Positions 8,396 through 18,200 of a DNA stretch of 64,000 bases are shown in pieces (the first letter of the stretch is position 1; each line of letters starts with the position of its first letter). Source of the DNA: Bacteroidales bacterium (lineage in GTDB: Bacteria > Bacteroidota > Bacteroidia > Bacteroidales > UBA932); assembly GCA_017443465.1 (NCBI GenBank), contig JAFRXO010000002.1, positions 21,880 through 85,879 on the forward strand, read 5' to 3'. Position numbers and translations under genes: made by a program. The notes below the pieces were generated by a model. That model searched no databases. It was not told the origin of the DNA and saw only the letters and a list, made by a program, of their open reading frames with translations.

Positions 8396-10405
8396 TTATC
8401 TAACTTTTTTCAGGACGAGTGCACAGCGGCTGGGAAGGTACAACTCCAGCGTGTCGTCATAGGCCTGATTCCCGTTCGGACTCTTGACATGCATCGAAAC
8501 ATGTTCCTCTCCTGCTTTCAGGCGTGAGAATCCGTCGAAACGGTCCTCGTCGGAGTCCATTTCCAACCTCCATGTCCCGTCGGGTGCAGAAAAACCATAA
8601 TCCGCAAAAGACGAGACCGGGTTGAAATTGACTGCAAAGATAAGATTTCTGCGCCTGAAAATCAATATTTTCTTTTCCTCATCGGCTGTCAGGAGCTCCG
8701 GAGCAGAGCCCAGAATCCTTTCAGAGCGCGCCAGATTGATCATCGCAGAATCGAAATTCCCGAGATACTTGTAACGAAGGTAGTCCTTGTCTTCAAGCGA
8801 CCACTGTCTCCTGGCATATTTGTAAGACCATCCGTTCCCTTCCCTGGGGAAATCTATCCATTCGGGATGACCGAACTCATTCCCCATGAAATTGAGGTAA
8901 CCGTCACCCGACGTCGCAAGGGTAACCAGCTTTATCAGCTTGGAAAGGGCGATGCCCCTGTCCACGATCATGTTGTCCGAGCCTCTGTTCATGGAGGTGT
9001 ACATCTCTTTGTCCATGAGGCGGAATATGATAGTCTTGTCCCCGACAAGAGCCTGGTCATGGCACTCGGCATAGCTGATCGTCCTTTCGTCAGCCCTCTT
9101 GTTGGTCAGTTCGTACCAAATCTCTCCCGGGCTCCACTCTTCATCCGCCTTCTCCTTTATCCACTTGATCCAATGGTCGGCGATCCCCATCGCCATCCGG
9201 AAGCCGAATCCGACGCCTCCCTTGTCCAGGGGGGCAGCAAGTCCGGCCATGCCGCTCACGTCCTCGGCTATCGTGATGGCGTCGGGATTGATCTCGCGTA
9301 TCAGGATATTCGCAAGAGCCAGGTACTCAACGGCATTCTCATCAACTCCCTGGTTGAAATAGTTGTCATATCCCGTGAAATCCTTCCCGAGCCCATGGTC
9401 CCAGTAGAGCATGCTCGTGACTCCGTCGAAACGGAACCCGTCCAGATGGTATTCTTCCATCCAGAATTTACAGTTGGAGAGGAGGAAACACTTGGTCTCG
9501 TCCTTTCCATAGTCAAAACATCTTGAGCCCCAGGCCGGATGCCTCCCCTGTGGACCTTTATAGAAATAGAGGTCCTCCCGGCCGTCGAAAAGGCTCAGGC
9601 CTTCAGCCACGTTATCCACGGCATGGGAATGAACTATGTCCATCACCACGGCGATCCCCTTAGCATGAGCCTCGTCCACAAGGGCCTTGAACTCCTCTGG
9701 GGTTCCGAACCGCGAACTCAGGGCGAAGAAATTGGAGACCTGGTAGCCGAAGGATCCATAATAGGGATGTTCCTGGAGGGCCATGATCTGGAGGACATTG
9801 TAACCTCCACGGGCAACCCGGGGCAGCACATCCCGCCTGAAATCATCGAAAGAAGCGACTTTTTCCTGCTCCGAGGCCATGCCGATGTGACACTCATATA
9901 TGAGCGGATTCGCCCTTTTCCCGGGCGCAGGATGCTTCCATGCATATGGCTTGTCCGGAGCCCAGACCTGGGCGCAGAATATCTTCGTCACAGGATCCTG
10001 CACGCATCGCGTCGCATATGAAGGGAGCCTTTCCCCGCCGCCTCCGGGCCACTCCACGAAGATTTTGTAGAGAGCCATATGATGGAGGAAGAAAGACGGC
10101 AGGACGATTTCCCAGTTCCCTCCTCCTACAGGCTTGAGGGAACAGGCCTCGGTCCGCTTCCAGTTGTTGAACTCTCCGATCAGGTAGATCCGGGTTGCGT
10201 TCGGGGCGAACTCGCGGAACACCCATGACCCGTCCCCGTTCCTGTGGAGACCGTAATACAGATGATTGTTGATCCCGTCCGCAAGGGAGCCACCGCGGCC
10301 AAGATGAGCAGCGGCTTCCAGTATCCTGGCATGACGTGAGTCAATCGCAGCTTTGTAAGGCTTCAGCCAGGGATCGGTGTCGTAGATCATTTTTTTCTTT
10401 GCCAT
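8396..10405 (-). CDS. glgB: 1,4-alpha-glucan branching enzyme (GH13)
   Basis: A 669-residue protein with an N-terminal CBM48-type domain (WVFREFAPNATRIYLIGEFN) and a GH13 barrel. The catalytic regions are visible: DIVHSHAVDN, GFRFDGV (nucleophile Asp), ITIAEDVSGM (acid/base Glu) and SYAECHDQ. It forms the alpha-1,6 branches of glycogen. The length and the SHAVDN/WDHG forms match the eukaryote-like branching enzymes common in Bacteroidetes. It begins 2 nt after the xseB stop, so the glycogen operon is physically joined to the exonuclease VII genes. Confidence 0.93.
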   Translation of the reverse strand: MAKKKMIYDTDPWLKPYKAAIDSRHARILEAAAHLGRGGSLADGINNHLYYGLHRNGDGSWVFREFAPNATRIYLIGEFNNWKRTEACSLKPVGGGNWEIVLPSFFLHHMALYKIFVEWPGGGGERLPSYATRCVQDPVTKIFCAQVWAPDKPYAWKHPAPGKRANPLIYECHIGMASEQEKVASFDDFRRDVLPRVARGGYNVLQIMALQEHPYYGSFGYQVSNFFALSSRFGTPEEFKALVDEAHAKGIAVVMDIVHSHAVDNVAEGLSLFDGREDLYFYKGPQGRHPAWGSRCFDYGKDETKCFLLSNCKFWMEEYHLDGFRFDGVTSMLYWDHGLGKDFTGYDNYFNQGVDENAVEYLALANILIREINPDAITIAEDVSGMAGLAAPLDKGGVGFGFRMAMGIADHWIKWIKEKADEEWSPGEIWYELTNKRADERTISYAECHDQALVGDKTIIFRLMDKEMYTSMNRGSDNMIVDRGIALSKLIKLVTLATSGDGYLNFMGNEFGHPEWIDFPREGNGWSYKYARRQWSLEDKDYLRYKYLGNFDSAMINLARSERILGSAPELLTADEEKKILIFRRRNLIFAVNFNPVSSFADYGFSAPDGTWRLEMDSDEDRFDGFSRLKAGEEHVSMHVKSPNGNQAYDDTLELYLPSRCALVLKKVR

Positions 10406-10407
10406 GG

Positions 10408-10590
10408 TCAGGATTCTTTTTCGACGGTTTCACGAACGCTGCGGAGATAGTCCCTGCAGGAGGATATGAGTTCCCTGGAGCGTTTCACAAGCGCCCCGAT
10501 ATCATCCAGGCTGGTCTTCGGGTCTTCGACCTTCACCGCGATCGCCTCGAGTTCGGCCATTGCCTTGGAATAGTCAAATTTCTCTTCCAT
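10408..10590 (-). CDS. xseB: Exodeoxyribonuclease VII small subunit
   Basis: A 60-residue, mostly helical acidic protein with the XseB pattern: FDYSKAMAELEAIAVKVEDP followed by SLDDIGALVKRSRELI. XseB subunits bind XseA to form exonuclease VII, which degrades single-stranded DNA from both ends. The start codon is in a CATATG context. The gene lies 8 nt downstream of xseA and 2 nt upstream of glgB. Confidence 0.9.
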   Translation of the reverse strand: MEEKFDYSKAMAELEAIAVKVEDPKTSLDDIGALVKRSRELISSCRDYLRSVRETVEKES

Positions 10591-10598
10591 ATGTAATC

Positions 10599-11801
10599 TT
10601 ATTCTTTGTCCATATCAACTGCTGTGACCTTTTCTACCACAGCGTCCAGACGGCCGTCCGCAAACAGTACGGATATCCCGTCTCCCGGGGCCCTTCCGCC
10701 GGCGGACGTCATCCTGACTCCCTTTGAATCCAGTGCGAGGGAGAAACCTCTCTTAAGCACATTCCGGGGATCGGTAGCCGCAATTTTAGTCTCCAGGAGA
10801 CGCAGATCCGACTCAGCCCCGTCCAGGCGGGCCCGCACGGCGGACATCACATTCTTCTCATGGAGGTCCACCGAGGAAAGAAGGGCGGAAATGCGGTTCT
10901 GGAAAGCCAGGGAGAGTCTCGTAGCATATGAACTGATCCTCTCATCCTCGGCTGCAGTGCTCTCGATGAAAAGGTCGGCCAGGGCCGTAGGAGTCTTCAC
11001 ATATGCATGTGCTACCATGTCCGCTACGTGGAAGTCCTTGTCATGGCCGATTGCGGTTATTACGGGGAACGGGCTGCGGGCGATCGCCGAAGCCATCACG
11101 TATTCGTCAAAACAAGACAGGTCGGCGGCCGATCCGCCTCCCCTGAGGACGACGACTGCATCATAAGCGACCCCAGACTCCTCCACGAGCCGGAGGGCTT
11201 CGGCAACCGATTCAGGGGCATCCTCTCCCTGCATTGTCGCCGGGAAGAAGTCCAGACGGTAGGCGAAACCATATGCATTCTTCAGCAGATGCTCCCTGAA
11301 ATCCCCGAGCCCGGCGGCTCCTTCCGCGGAAACCACTGCAAGGCAGTAAGGCAGATCCGGGATGGACAGTTCCTTCTGAAGATCCATAAGCCCCTCTTCC
11401 TCAAGCCTTTCTATGGTACGCTTCTTCTTTAGTTCCTGCTCGCCGAGGGTAAAAGAGGGATCCAGGTCGTCTATGATGAGGGAAAAGCCGTAAATCTCAT
11501 GGTAGTTCACCTGGGCATGGACCAGGATCTCCTTTCCGGCGGACAGGGATGAACCCGTCGCCTGTTCGAACATGGAACTGAGTATCCGGTAATTGGCACT
11601 CCATATGATCGCCTTCGCCCTGGCAAGGACTTTCTCCTGGCGGATCTGGACGAGGTCCATGTAGCAATGGCCGTTCGCCTTGACACTGAGGGAGCCTATT
11701 TCGGCACGTACCCAGATTTTCTCCGGAAAAAGAGCTTCTAGACCGTCCCGGACAGCCGAGGAGAGCGTGTAAAGGTCTATAATTTCTTGTTCCATAGCCA
11801 T
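10599..11801 (-). CDS. xseA: Exodeoxyribonuclease VII large subunit
   Basis: About 400 residues. An N-terminal OB-fold (VRAEIGSLSVKANGHCYMDL) is followed by the catalytic domain (YDAVVVLRGGGSAADLSCFDEY, AIGHDKDFHVADMVAH) and a C-terminal helical part with the ATDPRNVLKRGFSLA segment. The frame extends six codons upstream to a TTG, but the ATG at 11801 (MAMEQEII) is the better start. It is the first gene of the operon running left through xseB into glycogen metabolism. It is slightly shorter than the E. coli enzyme because the coiled-coil part is reduced. Confidence 0.92.
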   Translation of the reverse strand: MAMEQEIIDLYTLSSAVRDGLEALFPEKIWVRAEIGSLSVKANGHCYMDLVQIRQEKVLARAKAIIWSANYRILSSMFEQATGSSLSAGKEILVHAQVNYHEIYGFSLIIDDLDPSFTLGEQELKKKRTIERLEEEGLMDLQKELSIPDLPYCLAVVSAEGAAGLGDFREHLLKNAYGFAYRLDFFPATMQGEDAPESVAEALRLVEESGVAYDAVVVLRGGGSAADLSCFDEYVMASAIARSPFPVITAIGHDKDFHVADMVAHAYVKTPTALADLFIESTAAEDERISSYATRLSLAFQNRISALLSSVDLHEKNVMSAVRARLDGAESDLRLLETKIAATDPRNVLKRGFSLALDSKGVRMTSAGGRAPGDGISVLFADGRLDAVVEKVTAVDMDKE

Positions 11802-11816
11802 TTGAACCTCTTCAGA

Positions 11817-11865
11817 CAAAAATAAGCATTTTTCTCCGCACTGCCGCTTTTTTTTGCTATCTTTG
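11817..11865. promoter_or_regulatory. Divergent promoter region between xseA and engB
   Basis: The plus strand carries TATCTTTG at 11858-11865, a perfect Bacteroidetes -7 element, 26 nt before engB. The minus strand carries TATTTTTG (complement of 11817-11824) 15 nt before the chosen xseA start. Neither has a clear -33 TTTG at the usual 19-20 nt spacing. The -7 matches are seen; promoter activity is inferred. Confidence 0.5.
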
Positions 11866-11891
11866 CACTGCCTTTCAAAACAGCCAGCCCG

Positions 11892-12491
11892 ATGATAATT
11901 ACCGACGCAACTTTCGCAGGGAGCAGCACCAGGGTTTCCCAGAGAACCTCCTCAGGACTGCCCGAGTTCGCCTTCATCGGCCGCTCCAATGTCGGGAAGT
12001 CCTCTCTCATAAACATGCTGACAGGACGCAGGGGGCTTGCGAAAACTTCATCGACCCCAGGCAAAACCCAACTGGTCAATCATTTCCTGATCAATAAAGA
12101 ATGGTATCTGGTCGACCTCCCCGGATATGGATACGCCAAGATGGGGAAGAAAGGACGGGCAGAGCTGTCGAACATAATCGATGACTACATCCTGAACTCG
12201 AAGGAGATGGTCCTCCTTTTCGTCCTGATCGATTCCCGGCATGACATCCAGCAGAACGACATGGATTTCCTTTCCTCTCTCGGAGAAAACGGAATCCCGT
12301 TCGCAATTATCTTCACCAAGTGCGACAAGCTCAGCCAGACGGCTTTCAATGCCCAGCTGGAACGGAACAAAGGCCAGCTTTCCGAACTATGGGACCCACT
12401 CCCCGACATGCTGTCAAGCTCCTCCGAGAACGGAAAAGGAAAGGACGAAATCCTCAACTACATAGATAACCTGATTAAATCTCTAGAATAA
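11892..12491 (+). CDS. engB: Ribosome biogenesis GTP-binding protein EngB (YihA/YsxC)
   Basis: A 199-residue TrmE-Era-EngA-EngB GTPase with one G domain: GRSNVGKSSLIN (G1), the DLPGYGYAK segment (G3) and FTKCDKLS (G4, TKCD). The family helps assemble the large ribosomal subunit. It is the first gene of a plus-strand run with prs, a small membrane protein and der, another ribosome-assembly GTPase. Its start is 26 nt downstream of a consensus -7 element. Confidence 0.93.
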   Translation: MIITDATFAGSSTRVSQRTSSGLPEFAFIGRSNVGKSSLINMLTGRRGLAKTSSTPGKTQLVNHFLINKEWYLVDLPGYGYAKMGKKGRAELSNIIDDYILNSKEMVLLFVLIDSRHDIQQNDMDFLSSLGENGIPFAIIFTKCDKLSQTAFNAQLERNKGQLSELWDPLPDMLSSSSENGKGKDEILNYIDNLIKSLE

Positions 12492-12493
12492 CT

Positions 12494-13471
12494 ATGCAAT
12501 CCGAACAGAAAATGGAAATCTTTGCGTGCAGGGCTTCACGGGACTTTGCACTGAAGGTAATCGACGAAATGAACAAAGACCGCAAGGCGGATGAGCCCCT
12601 TATCCACCTCGGGAGCTCCGAAGTGACCCAGTTCAGCGACGGAGAGTTCCAGCCCTCGTTCACCGAGAGCGTCAGAGGAGCCAAAGTCTTCATCATCCAG
12701 TCGACATTTCCCTCCGCCGACAACCTCATGGAGCTTTTGCTGTACATAGATGCGGCGAAAAGGGCATCTGCAGGCAGCGTCGCCGCAGTCATGCCATATT
12801 TCGGATGGGCCCGCCAGGATCGCAAGGACCGTCCCAGGGTTTCCATAGGAGCTAAACTGGTGGCCAACCTTCTCCAGGTGGCCGGAGCTGACAGGGTAAT
12901 GACCTGCGACCTCCACGCCGACCAGATACAGGGTTTCTTCAACACCCCCGTAGACCATGTGTACGCCAGCAAGGTCTTCATCCCCTACCTTAAATCCCTG
13001 AATCTGGAGAATCTCGCCATTGCTGCACCGGACATGGGCGGCGCGAAGAGGGCGAATTCATATGCCACAGCTCTCGCATGCCCCGTAATCATATGCCACA
13101 AATCCCGTGAGAAGGCCAACGTAGTGGGTTCTATCACTGCGATCGGAGATGTCCAGGACAAGAATGTGGTAATAGTGGACGACATGATCGACACCGCAGG
13201 CACTCTCTGCAAGGCAGCTGAAGTGCTCATGGGCAAGGGAGCCAGGAGCGTCCGCGCCTGCGCGACCCACCCAGTCCTCTCAGGCCCCGCATATGACAGG
13301 CTCGCCGCTTCGCCTATCACTGAGATCGTGGTTACGGATTCAATCCCCCTCTCACAGGATCCAGCCAAGGACAAGAGCAAGATCCACGTAGTGTCCCTCA
13401 CCCCGGTCTTCGCGAACGTGATCCGCAAAGTATATTGCTACCAGCCGATCAGCCCGGACTTCATATTCTGA
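12494..13471 (+). CDS. prs: Ribose-phosphate pyrophosphokinase
   Basis: A 325-residue class I PRPP synthetase. It makes 5-phosphoribosyl-1-pyrophosphate from ribose-5-phosphate and ATP for nucleotide, histidine and tryptophan synthesis. Visible signatures are the catalytic-loop region YFGWARQDRKDRPR, the metal/ATP-binding TCDLHADQIQGFF and the PRPP-binding loop VVIVDDMIDTAGT. The N-terminus (SEQKMEIFACRAS) lacks the usual compact MKIF start but the fold segments are all present. It begins 2 nt after engB ends. Confidence 0.93.
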   Translation: MQSEQKMEIFACRASRDFALKVIDEMNKDRKADEPLIHLGSSEVTQFSDGEFQPSFTESVRGAKVFIIQSTFPSADNLMELLLYIDAAKRASAGSVAAVMPYFGWARQDRKDRPRVSIGAKLVANLLQVAGADRVMTCDLHADQIQGFFNTPVDHVYASKVFIPYLKSLNLENLAIAAPDMGGAKRANSYATALACPVIICHKSREKANVVGSITAIGDVQDKNVVIVDDMIDTAGTLCKAAEVLMGKGARSVRACATHPVLSGPAYDRLAASPITEIVVTDSIPLSQDPAKDKSKIHVVSLTPVFANVIRKVYCYQPISPDFIF

Positions 13472-13477
13472 CGCCCC

Positions 13478-13756
13478 GTGAAAGTATTCCTGGCAGCTCT
13501 TCTGTTCATCGCTCTCTGCGTCCTCGGATTCGGAGTCAATATCTTCTTCAGGGGGAAACCCTTCCCGGAAGGAGAGGTGAGCCGCAATGAAGACATGAAA
13601 CGGCTGGGAATCAAGTGCATGCACCAGATAGATTCGGAAATCCACAGCAGGAAACCGGCCCGTAAGGCCGTGGATCCGGAAAGGATCTGCGACGGGAAAT
13701 TCGATGCTTCGTGCGAAAGCTGCGCCCTGTACAAATACGAAAAGAAACAGCTTTAA
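13478..13756 (+). CDS. Small membrane-anchored protein with a Cys-x-x-Cys tail
   Basis: A 92-residue protein starting at GTG, with one N-terminal hydrophobic segment (about residues 3-22) and a basic/acidic soluble part. The soluble part ends in a cysteine cluster (RICDGKFDASCESC) that could bind a metal or form disulfides. I do not recognise a function. The tight spacing, 6 nt after prs and 12 nt before der, argues that it is a real gene expressed with them. The segment looks like a signal anchor rather than a cleaved signal peptide. Confidence 0.65.
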   Translation: MKVFLAALLFIALCVLGFGVNIFFRGKPFPEGEVSRNEDMKRLGIKCMHQIDSEIHSRKPARKAVDPERICDGKFDASCESCALYKYEKKQL

Positions 13757-13768
13757 AACAAACATATC

Positions 13769-15079
13769 ATGAGTTTAGTAGCGATAGTCGGACGGCCTAA
13801 CGTAGGCAAATCGACCCTCTTCAACCGCCTCGTGGGCACACGCAAGGCCATAGTCGATGAGACCGCAGGAGTGACACGCGACCGTCACTACGGAAAATGC
13901 GAATGGAACGGGAGGGAGTTCTCCGTGGTTGACACCGGAGGATGGACCACCAATTCCGACGACATCTTCGAAAATGCGATACGCAGCCAGGTCCTGATAG
14001 CCATAGAAGAGTCAGATGCCGTACTGTTCATGGTTGAGGCCGGAACCGGGATCACCGATTATGACGCCCAGATCGCCGACGTGCTCCGCAGGAGCAAGAA
14101 ACCGGTGATCCTCTGCGTCAACAAGGTAGATACCGGAGAGAAACAATATGACGCCTATCAGTTTTACTCATTGGGACTTGGCGAGGTCTGGAGCGTTTCT
14201 GCAGCGAACGGAAGCGGCACAGGAGACCTGCTGGACGAGGTCCTGAGAGTCCTCCCGGACGACACTACCGCCAACAAGGACGAGCATCCGGAACTTCCGC
14301 ATATTGCAATCGTAGGACGGCCGAATGTCGGCAAGTCCTCCCTCGCGAACGCACTCTTGGGAGAAGACCGCAACATAGTGACCCCCCTGGCCGGAACGAC
14401 AAGGGACTCGATATCCTCCTACTACAACAAGTTCGGGCACGAGTTCATGCTGGTGGACACCGCCGGCATGCGCCGCAAGACCAAAGTCAAGGAAGACCTT
14501 GAATTCTACTCGGTCCTCCGCTCCATCAGGGCAATCGAGAATTCGGATGTCTGCATCCTCATGATTGACAGCAACCTGGGAATGGAAGCCCAGGACATGT
14601 CCATATTCAACCTCATCCTCAAGAACCGCAAAGGCTGCGTGCTGGTAGCCAACAAATGGGACCTCTTCGAGAAGGACAAAGATTCGGTAAAGAAATACAC
14701 CGATGGCCTGAAGGCCAGGATAGCCCCCTTCGACGACGTGCCCATCATATTCGCCTCTGTGCTCAAGATGCAGAGGATCCAGGATGTCCTTAACGCTGCG
14801 GAGACCGTGGCGGCAAACTACAGCCAGAAGATCCCGACTTCGAAACTGAACGAAGTCCTGCTTCCGGAAATAGAGAACTACCCGCCGCCTGCATGGAAAG
14901 GGAAATACATCAAGATCAAGTATGTAACCCAGCTTCCCACCAAGTTCCCGGCTTTCGTATTCTTCGCCAACCTCCCGCAGTACGTCAAGGATCCCTACAA
15001 GCGCTTCCTGGAGAACCAGATACGCAAGCACTTCAACTTCACAGGCTGCCCGATCCAGATCTACATCAGGCAGAAATAG
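13769..15079 (+). CDS. der: Ribosome biogenesis GTPase Der (EngA)
   Basis: A 436-residue protein with two tandem G domains, the hallmark of Der: [16 protein letters not shown] at the N-terminus and [16 protein letters not shown] near residue 180. Each is followed by a DTGG/DTAG switch motif and an N-K-x-D motif (NKVD, NKWD). A C-terminal KH-like domain follows ([13 protein letters not shown]). Der acts in 50S subunit maturation. It ends the plus-strand run that includes engB. Confidence 0.95.
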   Translation: MSLVAIVGRPNVGKSTLFNRLVGTRKAIVDETAGVTRDRHYGKCEWNGREFSVVDTGGWTTNSDDIFENAIRSQVLIAIEESDAVLFMVEAGTGITDYDAQIADVLRRSKKPVILCVNKVDTGEKQYDAYQFYSLGLGEVWSVSAANGSGTGDLLDEVLRVLPDDTTANKDEHPELPHIAIVGRPNVGKSSLANALLGEDRNIVTPLAGTTRDSISSYYNKFGHEFMLVDTAGMRRKTKVKEDLEFYSVLRSIRAIENSDVCILMIDSNLGMEAQDMSIFNLILKNRKGCVLVANKWDLFEKDKDSVKKYTDGLKARIAPFDDVPIIFASVLKMQRIQDVLNAAETVAANYSQKIPTSKLNEVLLPEIENYPPPAWKGKYIKIKYVTQLPTKFPAFVFFANLPQYVKDPYKRFLENQIRKHFNFTGCPIQIYIRQK

Positions 15080-15121
15080 CTATTTCAAGTTTCCTCACGG
15101 CCCACGCACATTTTTTTATCT

Positions 15122-15211
15122 ACGTTACCCCTTCCCTAAGTCCCTTCCCTCGGGGAAGGGACTTGCTCGCCCTTTAGGGCTCGGAAACAGGTTGTTTCGC
15201 ACAAGCGAAAC
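15122..15211 (+). repeat. Structured repeat copy A with tandem hairpins, in a convergent gene gap
   Basis: The 133-nt gap between der and the sensor kinase holds three hairpins. The first (15138-15164) has a perfect 12-bp stem closed by the loop TCG. The second is GCCCT-TT-AGGGC (15169-15180). The third is GTTTCGC-ACAA-GCGAAAC (15194-15211), directly after the kinase stop codon on the minus strand. The block starting ACGTTACCCC at 15122 matches the minus strand of 63520-63553 at 28 of 34 positions, so it is a dispersed element. It probably also acts as a bidirectional terminator for the convergent genes. Confidence 0.7.
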
Positions 15212-18200
15212 TTAAATAATTATTTTCTTCGGGAACCTTACGGTAAAGCATGCTCCTCCGAGCATAAAGGACTTGGAGTAGGAAATCTCACCTCCGCATT
15301 TCTCCAGGATGTTTCGACATATGGCCAGTCCGAGGCCGGTGCCGCTGCTCTTGGTAGTGAAGTTCGGGGTAAAGAGTTTCTGCCGGTTTTCCTCGGAGAC
15401 TCCGGGACCGCTATCCTCGACCACGACGTCATAGAAGCCATCCTTACGGGAGTTCCTAAGCGACACCAGTATATTCCCTTCCCTTGGCTGGACGCCCTTC
15501 TCGATATCCTCTTCCCTCTGCCCCTCTATTGCCTGGACAGCATTGGTGAGCAGGTTTACGAAAACGCGGGTCAGCTGAGGCTTCGGACCTGAGATCATGG
15601 CATTCTCAAGGCCCATGTACTGCAGGGTGATATCCTCTTTGCTGTCGAACATGTCGATTTCCTCCTTCAGCAGCCTGTCAAGGTCTATGTCCACCGGTTC
15701 CTCGGTGTACAGACGAGCGAAAGTAGAGAACTCGTTGGCGGTGTCGGCAAGGATATCGATGTGGTCGAGCACCACCTTGCTCACCTCGTCGAACTTCTCC
15801 GCCCAAGACGGGTCTCCGCGCTGCTTCATCCTGATCAGCCTCTGGATCTGGAGCTTCATCGGGGTAAGCGGATTCTTGATCTCATGTGCTACCTGCCTTG
15901 CCATGCCGCTCCATGCCTTGTCACGCTCGGCGACTGCCAGCTTCTTTGTGGAATCCGACAAGTCGTGCACCATAAGGTTATATGCCCGCACAAGGGTCGA
16001 GATCTCATCGTTCCGGTCATATATGATATACTCCAGGTGGCCGATCTCAGCTGAATTCATCTTGCGTCCCATCTCTGAAAGCGGGCTGAACATCCTGTTG
16101 ACGACGAGGCCGACTCCAAGGCGGGAAAGGAGGAGCAGGATGATGAAGAGCATTATGACAATGGCCGAGTGAAGGATGGCCTCGGACCCGAGGTCGAAAC
16201 TCTCGTCCGAATAGGGTGCGCTCACGATTGCCAAAATACCTCCCGAGGAATTCATCACAGGAGCATACAGGGCCTGGTAGGAATGGTTGCCGATCTTCTC
16301 TGTGGCAACATAATAACGCTTGTGCGCAAGCATTATGTCGGCATATGCCTTGTCACTGATCCTCAATGGCAGGATACGCCGGTCGAAAAGCTGGGTCGCG
16401 GTCGAGCGGAACGCCATTCCGCCGGTCGTGTACAGGGTGATGTCTGTGGAATTGATGTTGCTCACCAGGTCCAGGAAGGTTGACACCTCCTGCGTGCTGA
16501 TTTCATCGACTGAATTCACGAAGCGCATACGGTCCTCCAGCATTGTCCGGATTGTCTTGATCTTGTCGGACATGTTGGAGTACATGTTGGCCCGGCTTCT
16601 CCTGATGATGAAATTCAGGCTCAGGGCCGACATGGACACCAGGGTCAGGAACAGGGAGATCATCAAGAGCCAGGTGATCCTCGACTTGTAGTAGTTGCGC
16701 TCAGCCCTCTTGCGCCTTACCATCGACAGGCCGAATAGGGAGAATACGAGGAAAAGCACTACCATCAGGACAAAGCCTGCGATCATATAGTAGAAAACGG
16801 GGATAAGCTGACGGGATATGACTATGACCTCGTCATCCCCCACGTCATGATAGAAATGCCTGTAGCCGTCATCTTTTTTCTCCCTCTCTCCCAAAGCGGT
16901 AGGATAGGCATATGCTCCCCAGCTCATCATGCACTTCCCTTCTATGTACCTGGAATAGGAGTACCTTCCCGGGAGCACTACCTGGCCTGGAGGGGTCAGG
17001 CCCAGGATACCGGAATAACCCATGGAGCCCCTGTTCGCCTTGGGCTCGACCTCTACCATGACTGTGGACATCCCATAGTCATTGTAATAGCGGAAGACAC
17101 CGGCATATCTGGGACCGCCGCTTTCATGGCGGGTGTAGATGAACCTGGATCCCGGAGCTATGATGGCACCTCCCCTGAGGCGGTCATTGTAATACTGTAT
17201 TGACTCCGGAGAACTGTCCGCATTGAATATCCTCACCGCCATGTCATAGTCAGAGACCAGCTGCGGGAAATAGATCTCCCTCAAGCGGTTCTGGATAAGG
17301 GTGACGGAATTCTCCAGGGCCGAAACCGATGCGATGAACCGGTCGGAGGCAATCTGGGTCTCCAGGCTGCGGAGGGTTATCTCCAGGGATATGTCCCTGT
17401 CCATGGACAAGCGGTTGGCCCAGACCTTCTCTATCTGATGCTCCTTGCGGAATCCCAGCACAGAGACCGATACGGTCATCAGGACCGCCAGCGCCAGCGA
17501 GAAGAAAATCCTGCCCCAAAGGGAGAAGACATCATATCTGAAAGAGAAGAGCTTCGCCACGGCAGGACGGGCCATCTGGAGAAGCAGCAGGACCGAAACC
17601 GCAAGGGATATGAAAATCATATAGACAACCGCGGTCTCCCAGGAAAGTTCCCTGATCCTGAAGAGGTCCAGGGTTATGTTGGAGTTAAGGATAATGCTCC
17701 GGAACGCCCACACGGCATACGCCGTAATACCAATGGAAAGAATCAGGAGAGCCGACAGGTTCAACACCGCGTTCCTGTCCGACTCCAGCATGGAGCGGGC
17801 GATGCCAAGGCGCGCCACATATGCATATATCACCGTCATGAAAACGGCCATAGCCACCATTACCTGGACTCCGAGCGAAGAGAAGACCGGGCCGTCGGCA
17901 TACAGGGTCGGAGAGAATATGCCGGAGGTCTCAGCCCGTCCGTGAGTCCACAGGAAGATCAGGGAGATGATCACCACCAGTCCGGCGGACGCGGCAAGCA
18001 CTCGCGGAAGGGTCTTGCGGATCGAGACATAGAAGACCGATCCGATCATATATATGAACAAGGCCAGCCATATGAAAAGCACGTCGGGACCTGTCGCGGC
18101 ATAGTCCGACTCGCTCATTATCTTGAAAACCGGCTTGCCTTCATACATCACAGGCGAACCGCCGCTGGCCGAAAGCACGTCTACGGAATATGCATCGCTC

